From Alphaproteobacteria bacterium (GTDB taxonomy: Bacteria; Myxococcota_A; UBA796; GCA-2862545), in the NCBI GenBank assembly GCA_020632925.1, contig JACKER010000017.1, forward strand, positions 124,001-188,000: a stretch of 64,000 bases of DNA. Direction: 5' to 3'. The notes beneath the pieces were generated by a model that was not told the DNA's origin, did not search any database, and saw only the letters and a program-made list of their open reading frames with translations. Made by a program: the position numbers and the translations under genes. Shown here piece by piece: positions 46,094 through 53,806 of the stretch; within the stretch, counting starts at the first letter, position 1, and each line of letters opens with the position of its first letter.

Positions 46094-46131
46094 ACCAGCA
46101 TGCTGGGTGTCAACCAGCATGCTGGGTGTCA
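46094..46131. repeat. Tandem 19-bp repeat of a 12-bp palindrome
   Basis: ACCAGCATGCTGGGTGTCA occurs twice in perfect tandem. Each copy contains the palindrome CCAGCATGCTGG, so two dyad sites sit 19 bp apart on nearly the same DNA face. TGATCA palindromes follow at 46137 and 46144. This looks like an operator or other protein-binding array. Which protein binds is not known. Confidence 0.75.
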
Positions 46132-46318
46132 GGACGTGATCATTGATCATTTCTCCGGGCCGGGCCGACCAGGACGTGAGGTGCGGACCACGCGGACGGA
46201 GCCCCACTCGGGGGCGCGGCGAAGCCGGGGGGTGGGGAGGCCGCGTAGCGGCCGGGAATCAACAGGCGCAGCCGTTGGTGGGCTCCGTCGGTGCTTCCGG
46301 GGTGCCAGCGTCGCTCTC

Positions 46319-46348
46319 GGGCACGGGCACGGGCACGGGCACGGGCAC
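46319..46348. repeat. (GGGCAC)5 array, inverted copy 4
   Basis: Five units on this strand, read as (CCCGTG)5 on the other. The flank (GAGAGCGACGCTGGCACC on the complement) matches the flank style of the other copies. The following GGAGGGTTG also follows the array ending at 46084. It lies 19 bases past the end of the NADAR gene. Confidence 0.85.
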
Positions 46349-46366
46349 GGAGGGTTGGGATGGGGG

Positions 46367-46909
46367 CTATCGGAGTTGTGTACGAACCTCCATCAGCGCG
46401 AACCCCAGCAGGTTCGTCCCCCGCCAGCGCTCGGGGACCGTGGCGTCGCGGTGGTCGGCTGCGAGCCCGATGCCCCACACCGTGTCCTGCGGGGAGGCCT
46501 CGACCAGCACGCGGTCGCCGGTGCCGCGGAGGAAGGCCCGGAGCTGGGGGTGAGCGGCGAACTTCGCCACGTTGCCGTCCAAGACGATGCGGAAGCGGTG
46601 CTCGCGCCACACGTCCTCGTCGTACCCGCGCACGCCACGACCCAGGCGCTTGGCCTCTCCGGGGTGGGTGCTCGCGAGGATGGCGGCCAGCGCCTCGTCG
46701 TCGCCGAACAGCCGCGCCTTCTCGGCCATCATGTGGTGCTCGGCCGTGAGGAGCCGCTGCCCGACCAGCTCGAACGGTGACGGATACCACTGCGAGAGGC
46801 ACTCCTGGCCCACGGACGTCTGGCCCGCGCGCGGCGTGTGTCCCCAGAACATGAGGAACTTCGGGGTCTCACCGGCCCGCATCCGGGCGATCAGCTCGTC
46901 GCGGTCCAT
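46367..46909 (-). CDS. NADAR-family protein (YbiA-like)
   Basis: 180 residues from ATG 46909. The family blocks are KFLMFWGHTPR, SQWYPSPFELVG, TAEHHMMAEKARLFGD, VWREHRFRIVLDGN and DTVWGIGLAADH. NADAR proteins hydrolyse N-glycosidic bonds of riboflavin intermediates or remove ADP-ribose from guanine in DNA/RNA. The specific substrate here cannot be told. It is divergent from the zinc-ribbon gene across 49 bp. Confidence 0.85.
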   Translation of the reverse strand: MDRDELIARMRAGETPKFLMFWGHTPRAGQTSVGQECLSQWYPSPFELVGQRLLTAEHHMMAEKARLFGDDEALAAILASTHPGEAKRLGRGVRGYDEDVWREHRFRIVLDGNVAKFAAHPQLRAFLRGTGDRVLVEASPQDTVWGIGLAADHRDATVPERWRGTNLLGFALMEVRTQLR

Positions 46910-46958
46910 CGGCGCCTCGGTCGCCCATGGTACCCCCTGTCGGGAGCCCGGAGGCGCG

Positions 46959-47279
46959 ATGGCGTGTGACACGTGCGGACCGATCGGAGCCCGCGCCTAC
47001 GGCGGGCAGAAGGGCGGTCGTCCCGAGGAGGACACCTGGTTGCCGGCGGCGGCGCAGGGGCTGGAGATGGTCCGTGAGGAGGGCGGCGGGGACCGGGTGC
47101 GGCGCCTGGTGAGGTGCCCGGCGTGCGGCGACCACTTCCTCTCCTGGACCGACTACGAGTTCCTGGTGGGTGGCACCGAGGACGAGCAGGGCATCGTGCG
47201 CCTCGACGCGGCCACGACCGAGCGCGCGCTGGCGGCGCGGTGGTTGCTCGAGGTGCTCCACGAGGTCCGCGGCTACTGA
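46959..47279 (+). CDS. Small zinc-ribbon-like protein
   Basis: 106 residues. Two CxxC pairs (CDTC at 3-6 and CPAC in the middle, VRCPACGDHFLSWTDYE) could bind one zinc. The C-terminal third is helical and acidic (AATTERALAARWLLEVLHE). GGAGG lies five bases ahead of ATG 46959. No family recognised. Confidence 0.7.
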   Translation: MACDTCGPIGARAYGGQKGGRPEEDTWLPAAAQGLEMVREEGGGDRVRRLVRCPACGDHFLSWTDYEFLVGGTEDEQGIVRLDAATTERALAARWLLEVLHEVRGY

Positions 47280-47314
47280 CGGGGACGTCCGTCGACGTCC
47301 GTCGGTCCCGTCAC

Positions 47315-47334
47315 GAGGATCGAGCGTGATCCTC
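47315..47334. terminator. Terminator-like hairpin after the zinc-ribbon gene
   Basis: GAGGATC and GATCCTC pair perfectly around GAGCGT, 36 bases after the stop. No T-run follows. Just upstream the 10-mer GACGTCCGTC occurs twice in tandem (47284-47303). Confidence 0.35.
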
Positions 47335-47470
47335 CGCTGACCGCGGAAGCGACGGGGCGCAGGACGTCCCAGGGCTTCCGTCGGTCCGTGGTCCGACGAT
47401 CCGCGTGGAGACACGATCGTCGTCGTGGCACGCGCCGTGCTCTGGCCGCCCGCAACGTCGGGAGGTCGCG

Positions 47471-48961
47471 GTGTCGGTGGTCACGGTCACGTCGGGGGTG
47501 CTGCAGGGGGTGGACGCCGTGCCGGTGCGGGTCGAGGTGGACCTGCTCCGGCGGCTGCCCGCCGTCTGCATCGTGGGGCTGGCCGCCTCCGCCGTGAAGG
47601 AGAGCGGGGAACGCATCCGCAGCGCGATCGAGGCGATCGGCGAGGAGTTCCCCCGCAAGCGGGTGGTCGTGAACCTCGCGCCCGCGGACCTGCGCAAGGA
47701 GGGGACGGCGCTCGATCTGCCCATCGCGCTCGGCATCCTCGCCGCCGCGGAGATCGTGCCCGCCGAGGTCGTCGAGGGGGTCCTGGCCTACGGCGAGCTC
47801 GCGCTGGGCGGCGAGCTGCGGGCGGTGCGCGGGGTGATGGCGACCGCGCTGCTCGCGCGGAGCCTCGGCAAGACGCTGGTGGTGCCCACGGAGGCGGCGT
47901 CGTCGGCCGCGCTGGTGCCCGGCGTGCGGGTCGTCGGGGCGGACCACCTGGGCGACGTGGTGCGCTGGCTGCGGGGCGAGCAGGAGCTCCACGCGGTTCC
48001 GTTGAACGAGGCGCGCGCCGAGCCCGCGGGCATCGATCTCGCCGACGTGCGCGGGCAGCACATCGCGCGGCGGGCGCTCGAGATCGCGGCGGCCGGCGCC
48101 CACCACCTGCTGCTCATCGGTCCGCCGGGCTGCGGGAAGTCGATGCTGGCGCGCCGGCTACCCACCATCCTGCCCGCGCTGGGGTTCGCCGAGGCGCTCG
48201 AGGTCACGCGCGTCTACGACACCGTCCGCGGGCTCGGGACCGAGGCGTTGGTCTCCGAGCGACCGTTCCGCGCGCCTCACCACTCGGTCACGGTCGCGGG
48301 GCTGGTCGGGGACCAGACGCTGCGGCCCGGGGAGATCTCGCTCGCCCACCACGGCGTGCTCTTCCTCGACGAGGCGCCCGAGTTCCAGCGCGCCGCGCTC
48401 GAGGTGCTCCGCCAGCCGCTCGAGGAGGGCGTGGTGCGGCTGTCGCGGGCTCGGGGAACCGTCGAGCTGCCGGCGGCGCTGACGCTGGTGATGGCCTGCA
48501 ACCCGTGCCCGTGCGGGAACCGGGGGCACGGACGCTGCGCCTGCAACGACGGCGAGGTCCACCGCTACCTCCGGCGCCTCTCGGGGCCGCTGCTCGACCG
48601 GACGGACCTGTGCGTCCAGCTCCAGCCCGTCTCGCCGCGCGAGCTCGTGTGCTCGCCTCCCGGGGAGAGCTCGGCCCGCGTGGGCGAGCGCGTCGCCGCC
48701 GCCCAGGAGCGACGCATGGCCCGCGGGCAGCTGCTCGCGAACGCGCGGCTCGAGCCCGAGGCCCTGGAGCGTCACGCCCGGCCCACCGACGAGGCCCGCG
48801 AGGCCCTGGTCCGCGGCGTCGACCGCTACGCGCTGTCCGGACGCGGCGTGTCGCGGGTCCTGCGGGTCGCGTTGACGCTCGCCGACCTCGACGGCGCCCG
48901 GCGCGTCGAGGAGCGCCACGTCGTGGAGGCGCTCGGCTTCCGGCCCCCACCGGGCCTCTGA
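47471..48961 (+). CDS. comM: YifB/ComM-like Mg-chelatase-family AAA+ ATPase
   Basis: 496 residues from GTG 47471, which has GGGAGGT five bases ahead. An N-terminal Lon-like/ChlI domain (VDAVPVRVEVDLLRRLPAVCIV) is followed by AAA+ with Walker A GPPGCGKS (217-224), Walker B VLFLDEAPEF, the family Cys block CNPCPCGNRG/CACND, and a C-terminal helical lid (SGRGVSRVLRVALTLADLD). ComM-type helicases promote branch migration during natural transformation. The neighbour is recA. Confidence 0.9.
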   Translation: MSVVTVTSGVLQGVDAVPVRVEVDLLRRLPAVCIVGLAASAVKESGERIRSAIEAIGEEFPRKRVVVNLAPADLRKEGTALDLPIALGILAAAEIVPAEVVEGVLAYGELALGGELRAVRGVMATALLARSLGKTLVVPTEAASSAALVPGVRVVGADHLGDVVRWLRGEQELHAVPLNEARAEPAGIDLADVRGQHIARRALEIAAAGAHHLLLIGPPGCGKSMLARRLPTILPALGFAEALEVTRVYDTVRGLGTEALVSERPFRAPHHSVTVAGLVGDQTLRPGEISLAHHGVLFLDEAPEFQRAALEVLRQPLEEGVVRLSRARGTVELPAALTLVMACNPCPCGNRGHGRCACNDGEVHRYLRRLSGPLLDRTDLCVQLQPVSPRELVCSPPGESSARVGERVAAAQERRMARGQLLANARLEPEALERHARPTDEAREALVRGVDRYALSGRGVSRVLRVALTLADLDGARRVEERHVVEALGFRPPPGL

Positions 48962-49006
48962 AGAGTTTCGTTCGAATGCGGGGAGTTCCCGCGAAAGGAG
49001 AGTGAG

Positions 49007-50014
49007 ATGAGCCAGGAAGAGAAGATGAAGACCCAGGCGCTCGACGCGACGCTCGACGCCATGGAGAAGAAGTTCGGCAAGGGCATCGTCATGCGCCTGG
49101 GCGACCAGGCGAAGACCGAGGTGGAGGTCATCTCCACCGGATCGGTGGCGCTGGACGAGCTCGTCGGCGTGGGTGGGTACCCGCGCGGGCGGCTGGTCGA
49201 GATCTTCGGGCACGAGTCGTCGGGCAAGACCACGCTCGCGCTGCACGCCATCGCCGAGGTCCAGCGCCGCGGGGGCACCGCCGCCATGGTGGACGCCGAG
49301 CACGCGCTCGACCCGACCTACGCCGCTCGGCTCGGCGTGGACCTCGACAAGCTGCTGGTGTCGCAGCCCGACTCCGGCGAGCAGGCCCTCGAGATCACCG
49401 AGGCGCTCGTGCGCAGCGGTGCGGTCGACCTGGTCGTCGTGGACTCGGTCGCCGCCCTCACGCCGCAGGCCGAGATCGACGGTGACATGGGCGACCAGCA
49501 CGTCGGGCTGCAGGCGAGGCTGATGTCGCAGGCGCTGCGCAAGATCACGTCGGTGGTCGGCCGGACGCACGCCGTCGTCATCTTCATCAACCAGATCCGC
49601 CAGAAGATCGGCGTCACCTGGGGCAACGGCGAGACCACCACGGGCGGCAACGCGCTGAAGTTCTATGCCACCCTGCGGCTCGAGGTGAAGCGCATCGGTG
49701 CGGTGAAGAAGGGCGACGACGTCGTGGGCAACCGGACGCGAGTGAAGACCGTCAAGAACAAGGTCGCACCGCCCTTCCGGCAGATCGAGGTCGACATCAT
49801 GTACGGCCGCGGCGTGTGCCGGGTGGGGGAGGTCCTGGAGAAGGCGCAGCAGCTCGGCCTGCTCTCCAAGAACGGCAGCTGGTACTCGTTGGGCGAGGAG
49901 CGCCTGGGCCAGGGCTACGAGACCGTCCGCGAGCAGCTCACGAACGATCCGGCGATGCTCGAGCGCGTGCTGCGCATGGTCGAGGCGTCGTCCGGCGTCG
50001 CGGCCGCCAAGTAG
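49007..50014 (+). CDS. recA: RecA recombinase
   Basis: 335 residues. Walker A GHESSGKTT (68-76), the MAW-type stretch VDAEHALDPTYAARLGVD, L2-region INQIRQKIGVTWGNGETTTG and NALKFYATLRLEVKRIG are intact. The C-terminal acidic tail is short and neutral compared with E. coli. AAAGGAG precedes ATG 49007. No clear copy of the lexA operator is seen in the 45-bp gap after comM; the only GTTC elements are CGTTCGAATG and GAGTTCCC. Confidence 0.97.
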   Translation: MSQEEKMKTQALDATLDAMEKKFGKGIVMRLGDQAKTEVEVISTGSVALDELVGVGGYPRGRLVEIFGHESSGKTTLALHAIAEVQRRGGTAAMVDAEHALDPTYAARLGVDLDKLLVSQPDSGEQALEITEALVRSGAVDLVVVDSVAALTPQAEIDGDMGDQHVGLQARLMSQALRKITSVVGRTHAVVIFINQIRQKIGVTWGNGETTTGGNALKFYATLRLEVKRIGAVKKGDDVVGNRTRVKTVKNKVAPPFRQIEVDIMYGRGVCRVGEVLEKAQQLGLLSKNGSWYSLGEERLGQGYETVREQLTNDPAMLERVLRMVEASSGVAAAK

Positions 50015-50023
50015 GGGTGCGCC

Positions 50024-50425
50024 GTGCGCGTCGTCCATCGCAACATCGCCCTGTACGAGGCGACCGGGCGCCTGTGCCGCGAGGTCGACGCCACGGCGAC
50101 CCTGGTCGAGCGCATCGGACGTGGTGCGCTCGCGCAGTGGACCCGCCACTCGGTGCTCACGCTCGCGCTGATCGTGTCGGGACCCGATCCCGACGAGGAC
50201 CGCGCCCTGCAGGAGTGTGCCCGCGTGCGCGAAGACCTGCGGGTGTGCGCGGCTGTCGCGGGCGCCAGCGCCCCCCTGCTCCGGGCGCTCGGTCACCTCG
50301 ACCGGGTCGCCGAGCTCCTCGAGACCTGGGCCGGGCCCGAGGGATCGCCCATCGTCGTCTCCGTGCCGGTCACCACGGCCGAGGTCGCCGTGCGGCGGCC
50401 GGTCGGGGCCGAAGGATCGGGCTAG
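50024..50425 (+). CDS. Hypothetical helical protein downstream of recA
   Basis: 133 residues, GTG start nine bases after the recA stop. The first 95 residues look mostly helical (NIALYEATGRLCREVDATAT, EDRALQECARVREDLRVCAA), vaguely like a four-helix bundle. The tail is extended and Val-rich. No family recognised. Cotranscription with recA is likely. Confidence 0.6.
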   Translation: MRVVHRNIALYEATGRLCREVDATATLVERIGRGALAQWTRHSVLTLALIVSGPDPDEDRALQECARVREDLRVCAAVAGASAPLLRALGHLDRVAELLETWAGPEGSPIVVSVPVTTAEVAVRRPVGAEGSG

Positions 50426-50443
50426 ACTGCACGGGAGGTGCAG

Positions 50444-51103
50444 ATGGACCAGAAGACGAGGTGGGCGCTCCTCGGCCTGTTCGGGGGCGCGATGCTCATG
50501 ATCGGCCTCTGGCTGTTCCTGACGGGTTCGCCGAGCACCACCAACCCCATCGCCCTCCAGGAGAACCGCGGCCTCCGTCCCCTGGGTCCGCAGAAGCGGC
50601 CCGTGTTCGAGCCGGTCGGCGCTCGGTCCATCAAGTCCGTCCACGATCGGGTCGGCGCGGTCCGCGTCGTCGGCCTCGAGCCCGTCCCCGGTGCGGACGG
50701 CCCCAAGGACGGAGAGCCTGACCAGATCGGCGAGAAGCGGGTGTACGCGATGGACCAGGCGGGCATCTCCGCGGCGGTCGACAGCGAGCGCTCCGAGCTC
50801 GAGGCCTGCTACGAGACCGCGCTCTTCCACACGCCGGACCTCGCGGGCTCGATGACCCTCGAGCTCCAGATCACCCCGGTCGAGGGCGAGACCGTGGCCC
50901 GGATCGAGACGGTGGACGTGGACACCGACATCGACGCCACCATCTTCGAAGGCTGCATCGCGACGGTGTTCGAGGACCTGCGTTTCCACGCGACCGAGCC
51001 GACCACGGTGCGGTACCCGCTGACGTTCCAGGCGGACGAGGAGGACGAGCAGGTGGCGGGCGCCCCCGCAGGCGCCCCCGCGGACGAGCCGGGTCAGCCC
51101 TGA
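50444..51103 (+). CDS. AgmX/PglI C-terminal domain protein
   Basis: 219 residues from ATG 50444 (GGGAGG five bases ahead). One membrane helix at residues about 8-28, a Pro-rich linker, then the domain ELEACYETALF...GSMTLELQITPV...FEGCIATVFEDLRF, typical of AgmX/PglI C-termini in myxobacteria, a TonB-like periplasmic fold with paired cysteines. Such proteins take part in gliding/adventurous motility or envelope energy transfer. It heads a run of exported proteins. Confidence 0.78.
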   Translation: MDQKTRWALLGLFGGAMLMIGLWLFLTGSPSTTNPIALQENRGLRPLGPQKRPVFEPVGARSIKSVHDRVGAVRVVGLEPVPGADGPKDGEPDQIGEKRVYAMDQAGISAAVDSERSELEACYETALFHTPDLAGSMTLELQITPVEGETVARIETVDVDTDIDATIFEGCIATVFEDLRFHATEPTTVRYPLTFQADEEDEQVAGAPAGAPADEPGQP

Positions 51104-51609
51104 TGTTGGTGTGGATGCTGGCGTGTGCATCGGTGCCGGAGCAGGTGCTCCCGGCGTCGGACGTGGCGTCGGTGTCCCGAGCGACCGCCGAGGGTGTGGA
51201 CACCCCGCCGGACCAGATCACGGTCACGCGGACCAGCGCCTCGGGGCGCTCCGTGGTGGCGGGCTGGGAGGAGGAGGCGCTCGGTAGCCGCCTGCTGGCC
51301 GTGGAGCGCGACGGCACGTCGTGGACGCTGGTGGACGCGAGCTGGAACGCGGACCGGCCGGCGCTGTCCGCAGACGGGACGCGGGTGGCCTTCGTCAGCG
51401 GGCGCACGGGCTTGGCGTCGGTCTGGATCGTGCCGTTCGAAGGCGGTGAGCCGCGGCAGCTCACCAACGTCGGGCTGCGTCGGGTCAAGGGGAGCACGGG
51501 CGCGCCCGAAGGCTTCGTCCCGCCCCCGATCGACGACGGGATGCACTTCGAGGGCGAGGTGCTCACCTGGACCGCGCCCGACGGCGTGCACCGGGTGGAG
51601 GCGCCATGA
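51103..51609 (+). CDS. Small lipoprotein with PD40-like beta-propeller segment
   Basis: 168 residues. MLVWMLACASV gives lipobox WMLAC with Cys8. A TolB-like PD40 segment follows (RPALSADGTRVAFVSGRTGL, SVWIVPFEGGEPRQLT), only one or two blades, so it is a short member or a fragment. Start and stop codons overlap both neighbours. Confidence 0.7.
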   Translation: MLVWMLACASVPEQVLPASDVASVSRATAEGVDTPPDQITVTRTSASGRSVVAGWEEEALGSRLLAVERDGTSWTLVDASWNADRPALSADGTRVAFVSGRTGLASVWIVPFEGGEPRQLTNVGLRRVKGSTGAPEGFVPPPIDDGMHFEGEVLTWTAPDGVHRVEAP

Positions 51610-52850
51610 TCGCCGTCCTCGTCGGCGCGGCGTCCGCCCAGGACTACGCGTTCCCCTCCGAGGCCGACCACCAGTACTTCTACCCCACGGCCTACGTGGA
51701 CCATGGCGGCGTCACCGACTGGAACTGCGACAGCCTGACCTACGCGGGGCACCACGGGAACGACTTCGGCGTGGGTGGGTTCACGGGGATGGACGCCGGA
51801 CGCACCATCACCGCGGCGGCCGAGGGCGTCGTCTCCGCCACCAACGACGGCGAGTTCGACCGCTGCACCACGGGGAGCTGCGCGGGCGGCGGCGGCTTCG
51901 GGAACTACGTCTACATCGAGCACCCGGACGGCAAGACCACGATCTACGGGCACATGAAGCAGTGGAGCGTGCTGGTCTCGGTCGGCGACCCGGTCAGCTG
52001 CGGCACGCCGCTCGGCCAGGTCGGCAGCAGCGGGTACTCCACGGGGCCCCACCTGCACTTCGAGGTGCGCAACCCGACGTACGAGGACCCCTTCGACGGC
52101 ACCTGCAGCGGACCGCCCAGCTACTGGAACGCCCAGGGCGCGCACGGTGCGCTCCCGGACCCGACCTGCCTCGCGCCGGCGGTCTGTCAACCCTCGGACG
52201 TGCTGTCCTGCGGCGACCTGCTGGCGACGGACAACGACGGCGCCGGCAGCACGAACGCGACCTGGCGGTACGGCTGTGACGACTTCGTCTACACGGGACC
52301 CGAGCGGACCTGGACCTTCCGGACAGCCCTCGATCAGCCCGTCACCATCGAGGTGACCGGGCTCACGTCGGACCTCGACGTCCATGTGCTGGACGACCCG
52401 GCCTGCGACGGGAACGGCTGCGTCGCGTCCTCGTCGAACCCGAACGCGGGCGACGAGTCGCTGACCTTCCAGGCGGCCGCGAACACCGACTACGTGGTGG
52501 TCGTCGACGGGTGGCAGAGCGCGACGAGCGCGTACTCCCTGCGCGTCGACTGCCAGCCGGACCCGGGGCCGGAACACACCGCGGAGCCCGTGGACACGGG
52601 GGACACCGGCGGCACGGGGACCGGCGGGACCGGCACGGGGACGGGCACGGGTGCCGGCACGGGCTCGGGGACGGGCACGGGTACCGGCGGGACCACGACC
52701 TTGGACCCGCGCCCCAGCGACGACCTCGACGACGGCGGCGTGGTCGGACATCTGCAGGACGACACCTGCGCCTGCGGCTCGACCACGGGCGCGGGGCGCT
52801 CCTGGCTCGCGGCGGGGCTGATCGTGCTGGTTCGGAGGCGTCGTCGATGA
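51606..52850 (+). CDS. Secreted M23 peptidase-like protein with Gly/Thr linker and C-terminal sorting-type tail
   Basis: 414 residues. A short signal (MIAVLVGAASA) precedes an M23 (LytM) domain with HHGNDFG, YGHMKQW and HLHFEVRN, all metal and catalytic positions. A PPC-like beta-sandwich follows (TFRTALDQPVTIEVTGLTSD, SLTFQAAANTDYVVVVDGWQ). Then comes a (Gly-Thr)n linker at about 325-360, and WLAAGLIVLVRRRRR ends the protein. The last part resembles MYXO-CTERM/GlyGly-CTERM anchors. It probably cuts or binds cell-wall peptides outside the cell. The linker codons are the same GGGACG/GGCACG-type hexamers as the intergenic arrays. Confidence 0.85.
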   Translation: MIAVLVGAASAQDYAFPSEADHQYFYPTAYVDHGGVTDWNCDSLTYAGHHGNDFGVGGFTGMDAGRTITAAAEGVVSATNDGEFDRCTTGSCAGGGGFGNYVYIEHPDGKTTIYGHMKQWSVLVSVGDPVSCGTPLGQVGSSGYSTGPHLHFEVRNPTYEDPFDGTCSGPPSYWNAQGAHGALPDPTCLAPAVCQPSDVLSCGDLLATDNDGAGSTNATWRYGCDDFVYTGPERTWTFRTALDQPVTIEVTGLTSDLDVHVLDDPACDGNGCVASSSNPNAGDESLTFQAAANTDYVVVVDGWQSATSAYSLRVDCQPDPGPEHTAEPVDTGDTGGTGTGGTGTGTGTGAGTGSGTGTGTGGTTTLDPRPSDDLDDGGVVGHLQDDTCACGSTTGAGRSWLAAGLIVLVRRRRR

Positions 52851-53806
52851 TCGCGCTGACGTGGTTCGCATGCGGTTCCGGCGGGGGAGCTCCGGCTCCG
52901 GAGCCCGCCTCCGATCGTGCCTGGTTGCGGGTGGAGGGCCAGTCGCTGGCACTCGACGGGGCGGAGGTGCTGCCCTGGTCGGCGCTCGAGGCCGACCCGA
53001 CCGACGAGGTCCAGCCGGCGCTCGTCACGGCGCTCGAGGGCGCGTCGCCACGGCCGGTGTGGTTCGAGCTCCCCGCCGACACCCCGTTCTGGAAGCTGCG
53101 GAAGCTGGTGGGTAGCGCGAAGGAGGCCGAGCACCCGGTGGCGGGCCTCGCGGTGTCCGGGCAGCGGGAGCAGGGCGTGAGCTGGCTGGCGCCGTCGCGC
53201 TACGGGTTGGCGGGGACGTGCTCGGAGCCCGTGGCCGTCAAGGGCGTGGAGCCGCTGGTGACGCTGTCGATCCAGAGCGGCGCGGACGGCGCCTGGGTCG
53301 TGGCGACGGCGACCTTCCTGCCGGTCACGGAGAAGGGCCCGGTCGACGGGTACGAGGACGCCTGCCTGGCCGTGCCGCCCTGCGAGGAGCTCTTCCCCGA
53401 GGGTCCCCTGCGCGAGGCCTGCGTGGTGGGCGAGGCGAAGGGGGCCGAGCGCCGGGTGGAGCTCGGCGGTGAGCACGGCTGTGTGCTGCCGATCGCACGT
53501 CAGCCCGAGCAGGTGGACGTGTGGCGGACCGATCTGGTCGAGGTGAGCCAGCGCCTGGGCCTGCAGGACCGACCGCTGCTCGTCGTGATGCCCGAGGCCC
53601 GGATCCGCCTCGACGCGCTCGTGGCCGTGATGGGCGGGCTGACCGCCGCGGGGGCGCGCGCTCCGGTGGGGTCGACGATGCTGGTGGAGGGCAACGACGG
53701 ACCCCCGGTGTGCACGGCGACCGTGCGCGATCGGGCGTCGTTCGACGCCGCTGGGGCCCGCTGGCTGGGTGGGCGGCGACATCGCGAGGAGACGGCTCAG
53801 GAATGA
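52847..53806 (+). CDS. Lipoprotein with ExbD/TolR-like C-terminal segment
   Basis: 319 residues. MIALTWFACGSG gives a lipobox-like WFAC with Cys9. The C-terminal 90 residues (VDVWRTDLVEVSQRLGLQ, PLLVVMPEARIRLDALVAVM) resemble the periplasmic domain of ExbD/TolR, and internal Cys pairs suggest disulfides. It overlaps the upstream stop and the downstream start as ATGA. The real function is unknown. The context is the envelope run that starts with the AgmX-like gene. Confidence 0.65.
   Translation: MIALTWFACGSGGGAPAPEPASDRAWLRVEGQSLALDGAEVLPWSALEADPTDEVQPALVTALEGASPRPVWFELPADTPFWKLRKLVGSAKEAEHPVAGLAVSGQREQGVSWLAPSRYGLAGTCSEPVAVKGVEPLVTLSIQSGADGAWVVATATFLPVTEKGPVDGYEDACLAVPPCEELFPEGPLREACVVGEAKGAERRVELGGEHGCVLPIARQPEQVDVWRTDLVEVSQRLGLQDRPLLVVMPEARIRLDALVAVMGGLTAAGARAPVGSTMLVEGNDGPPVCTATVRDRASFDAAGARWLGGRRHREETAQE

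Noticed and set aside
41841..46094. Plus-strand open frame of 1417 codons over the cytochrome and LysR genes
   Set aside because: Translates into low-complexity Arg/Val/Gly-rich sequence with no domain; it is the antisense shadow of well-supported genes.
45882..46348. CRISPR array
   Set aside because: Units are 6 bp and tandem without spacers; no cas genes nearby.
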